A stretch of DNA of 64,000 nucleotides, from assembly GCA_948144175.1 (NCBI GenBank), contig CANXME010000395.1, forward strand, positions 39,169 through 103,168. The letters are read 5' to 3'. The stretch's first letter is position 1. The number at the start of each line of letters is the position of its first letter. The translations under genes were made by a program, and so were the position numbers. This DNA is from Closterium sp. NIES-65 (lineage: Eukaryota > Streptophyta > Zygnematophyceae > Desmidiales > Closteriaceae). Below are positions 58,301 through 64,000 of this stretch, in pieces. The notes beneath the pieces were generated by a model that was not told where the DNA came from, did no database searches, and worked only from the letters and a program-made list of their open reading frames with translations.

Positions 58301-59313
58301 CACCGACTGGCCGTCAAAGAAGGCAACGTCCTGCCGGGATGAGCGTCTCGTATAGCGCCAGCCGCATTCGCCGCATCTAAATGAGACACCGTGGAAGCAA
58401 GGGAACGCGGGAGAGGGAGAGTATGAAGGTGGGAGAAGCAGATTGGGTTTGACGGTGCCAAAGGGAAGCATGTGAGAGCGTAAGAGCAAGAGCGCAGAGC
58501 GAGAGCGTGTAGTCATGGAAGAGAGTAAGAGCTAGAGTGTGTTGAAAACAGCAGGTGCAGTGCCGGTGCGCGTGAGCTCACCAATTGGACATTGAAAATG
58601 GTGAAAGAGCAGCCCTCAGCCCACTGCACGGATCACGGCAGCACGAGCACAGGAAAGAGCAGGTACCATCAGAACATGGTTAGAACACGCACGCACTCAC
58701 GCAGCCACCGGAACACGGCAGACAATCACCTGAAGAGGCCGCAGGCGAGAGTCATGGCGATGAGGAGGCGCACGTTGTGTTGAAACTGATCTGTGAGCCC
58801 GTGAGACGCGTTGAATATGCCACCGCTAGGTAGTGCGGTATGGCCACCTCTGATAGCTGGTGGCGCACGGATGAGAGCGGGAGGGGGATAGGTGGGGAGA
58901 AAGGAGAGAAGGGGGTCAACATTGACGGCTGGGAGGGAGGGGAAGGGAGGAAGAGGAGGGGAAGGAAGGGGAGAAGGAGCTCCCAATGGAGGTGGAGGGA
59001 GAGGAAGGGAGGAGGACTGACGGCGGCGAGGGCGAGGGCAGAGTGAGGCGAGGACGAGCATGGTCCTGTTGGGGCGCACAGAACCGCCAGAGCTTGCGAA
59101 TGGCGTCCCACAGCTCGCCTCGCCGTGGATTCCCGTCCCCCGCGGCTCCCATTCCCGCCTCCCACCCACTCCCACTGCTATCCCTACCGCTGCTGCTATC
59201 GTTGCTGCTTTTACCGCTGGCCCATTTCCCGCGTGCTGCCTTCCGTTCCAGCCAGCTGCTGCAGGTCCCAACCAGCTACCGCCTGGCAGCACGGCGCGCA
59301 GCATAGTAATGGC
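52369..59313 (-). CDS. Half-size ABCB transporter, ABCB26/TAP1-like; 5' exons frame-broken
   Basis: An ATP-driven half transporter (TMD-NBD) that works as a dimer; the plant ABCB26/TAP1-like member is plastid-located. Intact 3' exons: 56465-56395, 56117-56015, 55589-55376, 54427-54354, 54155-54024, 53907-53833, 53564-53283, 52907-52828, 52640-52580, 52455-52369 (392 residues in one frame). They contain [26 protein letters not shown], Walker [11 protein letters not shown]-loop GVVSQ, signature LSGGQKQR, Walker [13 protein letters not shown] and H-loop VIAHR. The 5' exons (56660-59313) are recognisable ([53 protein letters not shown]) but need several frame changes. A possible start is ATG 59307 (MLRAVLPGG), transit-like. 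Either errors in the sequence or decay of the 5' half could explain this. Confidence 0.82.
53158..53225 (-). repeat. Duplicate of the donor side of the ABC signature exon
   Basis: Repeats 53283-53350 (Walker B region, [20 protein letters not shown] and donor) in the following intron with few changes. Confidence 0.9.
54170..54208. repeat. (GGGA)n microsatellite in an ABCB intron
   Basis: About nine GGGA/GAGG units just upstream (in gene direction) of the Walker A exon acceptor; on the coding strand this is a C/T tract and may serve as its polypyrimidine tract. Confidence 0.9.
55080..55790 (-). repeat. Four full or partial copies of one ABCB exon
   Basis: The complete exon is 55589-55376. An upstream copy (about 55777-55660) has the acceptor and [16 protein letters not shown] but loses the 3' half. 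Two downstream copies (about 55350-55230 and 55200-55085) keep the 3' half ([21 protein letters not shown]). The first downstream copy has a usable GTGAGT donor; the second has lost the GT. The copies differ by substitutions, so they are not one assembly stutter of a single read. Confidence 0.9.
55880..55990. repeat. 17-bp tandem repeat in an ABCB intron
   Basis: Five to six copies of a 17-bp unit, CATGGGCCATGCACCAC. It would encode histidine/proline-rich peptides but lies between exons. Confidence 0.88.
56283..56378. repeat. 20-bp tandem repeat before an ABCB donor
   Basis: About five copies of a 20-bp unit containing ACAGCCCCACTTGCCGCC, directly 3' of the exon ending at 56395 in gene direction. 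Confidence 0.88.
56715..57380. repeat. Purine-rich minisatellites in an ABCB intron
   Basis: Bases 56715-56955 repeat units of about 30 bp around GCAGAGAGCAGGGCAGACGA. Bases 57030-57375 repeat GTGGAGGAGGG-type units. The plus strand is almost pure purine over 340 bp. Long open frames here on both strands are by-products of the repeat. Confidence 0.9.
57525..57800 (-). repeat. Three tandem copies of an ABCB transmembrane exon edge
   Basis: Units of about 115-120 bp each contain CTGTGGC(A/G)TCATGTGGTAC, encoding CGIMWY and a helix end (FLIVYGEY or LLVVYGK). Only the copy at about 57740-57790 continues from an upstream acceptor into a GTGAGA donor; the others look like intron copies. Confidence 0.82.
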
Positions 59314-60013
59314 CCGCCGCAATGGCGCTGGGACCCTGCGCGTTCCGCGCCTAAACGTCTCCGAAAAGCCCGCAGTTTTATCCGGCGGTACGGCATTTCG
59401 TTGAAACCACGTTCTCCTCTGGCTCAGTGTCGTCTACGAGACGCTCGGAACCATCATTTTGCGGTTTCCGTTTCCGCATCGTCGTAGAGTTTGTTCTCGT
59501 CCTCTATGCCTGTATCGGGGGGCATTTGTACCTGATTCGTATGATTAGTAGGACATTCAGCGCCTTCAGGATATAATTACGATACAATTTCACTAGCTAA
59601 GAACCTTCGGCTTGCGGCTTCCTTGGTCAAGGAACATTCCGGTGGTCATGACCTGAATTTGTTCCAGGGATTTGGTGGCACATTCCAGTCGTGCGAAGTT
59701 TTAAGCGGTATATTTTTGTAACGAATGGTTTCTCTAAGTAACAGTACGTTGCAGAGCGGTGACGGTCCGGACTTTCACGGCTTTTACATAGCAGAGGTTG
59801 GAGTGTGAAATTGCCCCCCTTTTGTCAACCATCTGGCTCTCATGTCTCTCCGCTTCGCGCAGCGCTGTGCGCAGCGCTCCGCGCGCCCCCTGTTCTGCGA
59901 AAACCTGCCAAACCCCGCGTGTTCGCCGCGGAACCAGCCCAAGTCAAATCTCACGAACCAATGATAAAGGTGGTGGTGCCCAACTCTCGTCACCCATGAT
60001 CCACTCTGGCCGT

Positions 60014-60048
60014 GCAGCACGGCGCGCAGCATAGTAATGGCCCGCCAA
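60014..60048 (-). repeat. Second copy of the ABCB start-codon region
   Basis: A 33-bp stretch (encoding [10 protein letters not shown] on the minus strand) is identical to that around ATG 59307, while both flanks differ completely. It could be an alternative first exon or a fragment of a duplication. Confidence 0.75.
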
Positions 60049-60290
60049 CTTTCGAAACCATTCCAGTTGGCGAAATGAGGACCCAGATCAGTCAACACTT
60101 CGCTGAGGTCGCCAAATTACACGGAACCCAAGGTCACCAAACCCACACACCATGCATCAAACCCCAAGGGACCCACCCCAACCCATCATCCTCACACTGC
60201 TGCTCCCTCTGCCGTTGAACACTCGAAGTTGAAACCCCTAGGGACGCGGCACCTGTTTGGCATTTGCCAGGATCGATCGCGGGAGGGGAT

Positions 60291-60747
60291 CGATGTGCTG
60301 CTTGTACAGTGAATTGGGCGACGTCGTCAATGCCTGGTATCCGTATATCGCATGACGTCGAAAATGTACAGTAAAATGGTACCCAAAATGGTGGCACCTG
60401 CAGCTCGCACGATCGATGTGCTGTGGTGCACACATCGACCGTGCGTTTGGGTTGGCGGAAGAGCACGTCGCGCCAGAGGTGACAGTCGCGATCGATCGGC
60501 GTCGTTCCACGGTCACAGGCCAAAACTCTCGAGTTCGTTGCGAATGAAATTGCTGGGGCGACTAGCTACGCTCTGCCCTGATTGGCTGCGCCTTGCAGTG
60601 TGTTGGTGTATTCCGACGCAGCTCCAACCTGCCCGACCCTGCAATTTCGATCCTGGCACCTATAGCTCGATGTGTCTACCCCACTGCAATTGCAAATTTG
60701 CAGTGTGGGCACATCGGTGTGCCGATCGATGTGCCATGATCGATGTG
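60291..60747. promoter_or_regulatory. Cluster of seven CGATGTG/CACATCG motifs
   Basis: CGATGTG starts at 60291, 60414, 60668, 60727 and 60741; the reverse form CACATCG starts at 60431 and 60710. Four are in the longer context ATCGATGTG. They lie 1.0-1.4 kb upstream of the ABCB start. No known factor is claimed. Confidence 0.4.
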
Positions 60748-61484
60748 AGACCCCGAACCACCCGATCCTGGCGAAATGAAACAACATGTGCCGCGCCCTT
60801 ACTGTTTGTAGGCCTCCTTGATTCTCCCGCAGCGGCTATGTAGCCGTTTATGTTAGCGCGAACTTCCGACGCACGCGGCTCGAAACTGAGTCGATTTTGT
60901 GGGGAATTCTCCTGTTCCACCGTCGTCAGCTGTCACTTGCGTTGCCTTGCATAACTTGTGCTCTCCAGGCAGTTTTGCTCGAATGCAAGCATTTAAGTCA
61001 GCACAGCACACTCCCAGCCGACATTTCAACCTCATTGCTCAAACGATTTCGACGCCGAATACATACACCCTCTTTCTCGCCATTGTGAGTTCGGTTATAG
61101 TGAAGTCAAGATGGGAAAAGCACGGTTAACGGTGGTTAGATTAAGTCTAGGTATGGTTCAATCAGACAAATCGAAGGTAACTAGGTTTTCCATCAGTTCA
61201 GCACAGTTCAGTGTAGTGAGAAAGAGGGTGTACTTTACGGTCTCCAACCTCCTTGTGCAACTCGACTTCTCGTCCGCGGGTGCAATAGTTCCTTCCACTA
61301 TCCTTTTGAACTTCACGACTTCCAACTTCGGCCCTTTCAAGATTGAAGCTTCTGCTGATTTTGGCAAGTTGCTCAAGCATCAAGACTTTCATTTTAAAAC
61401 TACGCCACATAGTTCTCTTCAACCGATTTATTGCTACCGAGCGTACCTTTTTTAAATTATTTGCACGTTGAACTTGTACTAGAT

Positions 61485-62816
61485 TGTCAGAATTATATTT
61501 ATTATAACTGCATGACGTTCTAGCTGTAGTAGTAGTTATTAAGTTTGTAGGTGGTGCACCTCTCTTACTTGTTTCTTGCTATATGTACTTCGAAACTATA
61601 GTGAAGAATACATTCTCCAATTTCTCCCCCTTCCAACGCACTCGATACCTCGCCTAGGAGAAACCCGCTCGACACTCTAGTTGGGCCTAGGCTACTAAGC
61701 CTAGGCCCAGCTTAATCTACTCGTTCGTTCATCTTAATCTCTTGACATGTTATCGGACGCGAATTACGTACCTGGCCTGTGGGCCCGCCCTACACTTCCG
61801 GTGCTAAGATTTTCCGGTCGCGCGCCTAGGGCGCGTGACGATATTTTTTACCTTGTCCCGCCCACTGGGATGTGTGACTCCTTCTCTGCCCTGTCGCGCG
61901 CCCCGTGGCACGCGACGGTGCCCTTCATCTGCCCGTCGTGCGCCCCGTGGCAACGCGATGGTGCCCTACTCGTCGTGTGCCCGTGGCACTCGATCGGGCC
62001 CTTTAAACTTAAACTACCCGTCGTGCGCCCCGTGGCCCGCGACGGCCTTTCCGCACCTGCCCTCCCTGCAGCCGCCCCTGACCTATCAGCGCCGACACAG
62101 TGTAGCCGCCCTGCGGCTTTCTCCCGCCCACCCCCCTCCTCCTTTGTTTCTCTGGCAGGCCGCGGGGATGAGGGCCCTTATGGGGGTGGCGAGTGTTGGG
62201 GCGTTGGGTCCGTCACTTCCCTTCCCCTCCTCCTCCTTTCATTCCACTGCTGCAGCTGCCGCTGGGGGGGAGGGTGTGAGGGTGTGGGGGAGCAGGGGGA
62301 GTGGTACCGGGGGTGGCGGGTGTGATGGCAACAAGCAGCCGTCCCTCCACCTCTCCTCTCTCCTTTCCCCCTTCTCTGCTGCTTCTGCAGCAGTGATGGG
62401 GGAGGGGAAGGAGGAGGATGAGGAGATGGAGGGGGTGACCAGCTAGTGTCAGCCCGCCCTGCATTACCTGCTGTTGCTTGCTTTTTATTGTTCGTTGTGT
62501 ACCTCTGCAGGTTGTGCTCTGCACTTAGCTATTCCTGCATGCAGTACGTGGGGATGTCAGAATTATATTTATTATAACTGCATGACGTTCTAGCTGTAGT
62601 TAGTAGTTATTAAGTTTGTAGGTGGTGCACCTCTTCACTTGTTTTCCTTGCTATATGTACTCGAAACTATAGTGAAGAATACATTCTCCAATTTCTCCCT
62701 TCCAACTCACTCGATACCTCGCCTAGGAGAAACCCGCTCGACACTCTAGTTGGCCTAGGCTACTAAGCCTAGGCCCTAGCTTAATCTACTCGTTCGTTCA
62801 TCTTAATCTCTTGACA
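61485..62816 (+). mobile_element. TRIM-like non-autonomous LTR element
   Basis: Direct repeats of 263 bp (61485-61747) and 262 bp (62555-62816), both TGTCAG...TTGACA, flank an 807-bp interior with no gag or pol motif. The bases after the left LTR (TGTTATCGGACGC) loosely resemble an initiator-Met tRNA primer site, and GTGGGGA precedes the right LTR. A clear target duplication is not visible (TAGAT against CTGAT). The interior has a GC-rich open frame starting at 61747 of unknown meaning. The LTRs differ by about ten changes, mostly single-base gains or losses. Size and structure fit a terminal-repeat retrotransposon in miniature or an internally deleted element. Confidence 0.8.
61683..61708. 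repeat. Palindrome in the TRIM-like LTR
   Basis: GGGCCTAGGCT and AGCCTAGGCCC form a perfect 11-bp stem with a 4-nt loop. The same structure, one or two bases shorter, is in the right LTR near 62754-62776. Confidence 0.85.
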
Positions 62817-64000
62817 CTGATTTGCGTTGTTATCCCTTTTATGCAGAGAAGTGGAATAAAGACATTCAACGCTCTCAAGTGTCATCGAAATGTTTGGCTG
62901 TGCACTCATTGCGACGGCGGCTACACATCTACTCAGCATCCGTCACTTGCTGCTCAACGGTCCGAACGCTCCTCAAGTCGGATCGGACTTCGCCAACCTA
63001 CTTTCTGTGTCAGCCTTCCATGTCCAACTAAGTATTCTCTTCACCCTCATCGTGTCAGCTATTTTAATCATTTATCCGTACTGGTTGTTGGTCTTCCAGC
63101 CAAAATTCTGCCTATAGAGCTTCCTGTATCTATCCCCTAATTTGGGTTAGTCTCTTTAGGTCTGTCTAGTGTCAGGCGCCGCCAAGTCATGCATGCGTCA
63201 GTCTGTCTGAGCTCTTCGGTGCGGCTGCTTTTGGCTGGAATACCCCCTTCCTCCCACATCGATCTATTTTTTCGTCGCTTATTTCGTTTATCGCATCGTC
63301 AATGTGAACTTAATGTTTTGTTCTCGTTTTTCTGGCAGTTTCTCTACTACGACGCTCCATCACTTGGGAGAAGCAAGGCCCTCGGATCTCAACATGCCAA
63401 GTTCAAGACTTGAAGCCAGCAGTCTGAACGATGACTTCAAGCAAAGGCGTCAACCAACACTAAAGATCTGAACTTCGATTGCAGATAAGTAAAAACAAAT
63501 CCTTGTTTCTCCCTACTCCATTTCTCCGTTGTTTTTTTTGTAATGCTGGAGCGCTTACCACAACTGCTTTAGGAGCCAATCCCCTTATATGATTTTTTTT
63601 TTAGTCAGTATTCCCTCTGGTGAGTCCCTCAGGTTTCTATTGGTATTTCTTGGTATTGGCTCTTATAGCAGTGGCGTTAAGTGCTTTCACATTTTGTGTC
63701 CTGCATACTCGTACCACCCGTCATGCACATGCTGAATTTCTTGCTCGTTTGGACCTTCCCTGCTCCATCTACTCACTCACTCTCCCTCCTCTATCTTTAT
63801 ATGGCAGATGCTCTTTCTCCATAAAGGCCATCTTGAGCAACGCTACGCTCAACGCATCAAGGCATCATCCAAGCAATTTTTCTGCCAACATTGAGCAGCG
63901 AGGTCAACTTCCGAGCGTTCAATCGCACATCTGGAGCGAGCACTTCAGAGTTACAGCAACATTCAGTGTGGAGATAAGTACTTTCAAGCCTCGCCTCTAA
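62817..64000. other. Unassigned right-hand end
   Basis: About 1.2 kb with no recognised protein family. The plus-strand open frame ending at 64000 has a hydrophobic start (about 63650-63720) but no ATG-supported, family-like sequence, and a splice-like ATGGCAG lies at 63807. It may be an exon of a gene that continues beyond the window. Confidence 0.35.

Larger units (their letters stand above)
56466..59313 (-). other. 5' portion of the ABCB gene with at least five apparent frame breaks
   Basis: Reading 5' to 3', conserved pieces change frame between FCAP and [10 protein letters not shown] (near 59075), between LASL and the helix-like ALALAAV (near 59042), between AIPHYLAVA and IFNASHGL (near 58815), between ALYETLI and RQDVAFFDG (near 58332), and between RLGSDC and AAGYTMGSD (near 58262). 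The start ATG is also in a different frame from WDAIRK. Each break is a one-base type change. All later exons are clean, so the damage is confined to this half. Confidence 0.75.
59314..61484. other. Upstream region of the ABCB gene
   Basis: About 2.2 kb without a supported gene. It contains a second copy of the region around the ABCB start (60012-60048 matches 59284-59318) and a cluster of CGATGTG motifs at 60291-60747. Small open frames here are not conserved-looking. Confidence 0.5.

Noticed and set aside
61747..62325. 192-residue frame inside the TRIM-like element
   Set aside because: No retroelement or host domain was recognised; kept only as a note under the element.
61480..62821. Target-site duplication of the TRIM-like element
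   Set aside because: TAGAT and CTGAT share only the last three bases, which is not enough to claim a duplication.

Overview
This window is nuclear DNA from a eukaryote. Its genes are cut by many short GT-AG introns with long C/T-rich acceptor tracts. The gene families (PI4K-alpha, plant-type PP2A B'', an ABCB26/TAP1-like half transporter, CDPK-like kinases, a Ty1-copia element) point to the green lineage. The GC-rich, low-complexity style fits a streptophyte alga or early-diverging land plant; a zygnematophyte such as Closterium would fit, but the sequence cannot prove it. No RNA genes, CRISPR arrays or bacterial operons were seen.

Layout. Plus strand, 1-14.3 kb: the 3' part of PI4K-alpha, an Mpv17/PMP22 membrane protein with a transit-like N-terminus, and a complete PP2A B'' regulatory subunit. 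Minus strand, 14.7-17.1 kb: a complete taxilin-like coiled-coil gene. Between 17.5 and 23.6 kb is a young Ty1-copia retrotransposon (430-bp LTRs, 5-bp target duplication) with one frameshift in pol. Minus strand, 23.8-59.3 kb: two tandem CDPK-superfamily kinases with very long disordered N-termini, a giant MASE1 hybrid histidine kinase of about 3,909 residues, the proteasome chaperone UMP1, and a half-size ABCB transporter whose 5' exons have broken frames. At 61.5-62.8 kb lies a 1.3-kb LTR element without pol genes (TRIM-like).

Two themes stand out. First, almost every multi-exon gene carries extra partial copies of its own exon edges in the neighbouring intron: direct tandem duplications of roughly 50-250 bp that span splice sites. 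Second, three adjacent same-strand genes (two Ser/Thr kinases and the hybrid histidine kinase) carry huge low-complexity extensions. In the histidine kinase about 1,000 residues are inserted inside the ATPase domain, between its N and G1 boxes, and about 1,800 residues separate the ATPase from the receiver.

The genes do not form a pathway. They are a normal mixed eukaryotic neighbourhood of lipid signalling, phosphatase regulation, membrane traffic, phosphorelay, proteasome assembly and transport. All exon models were built by hand from splice sites, reading phase and remembered family sequences, with no alignment run.
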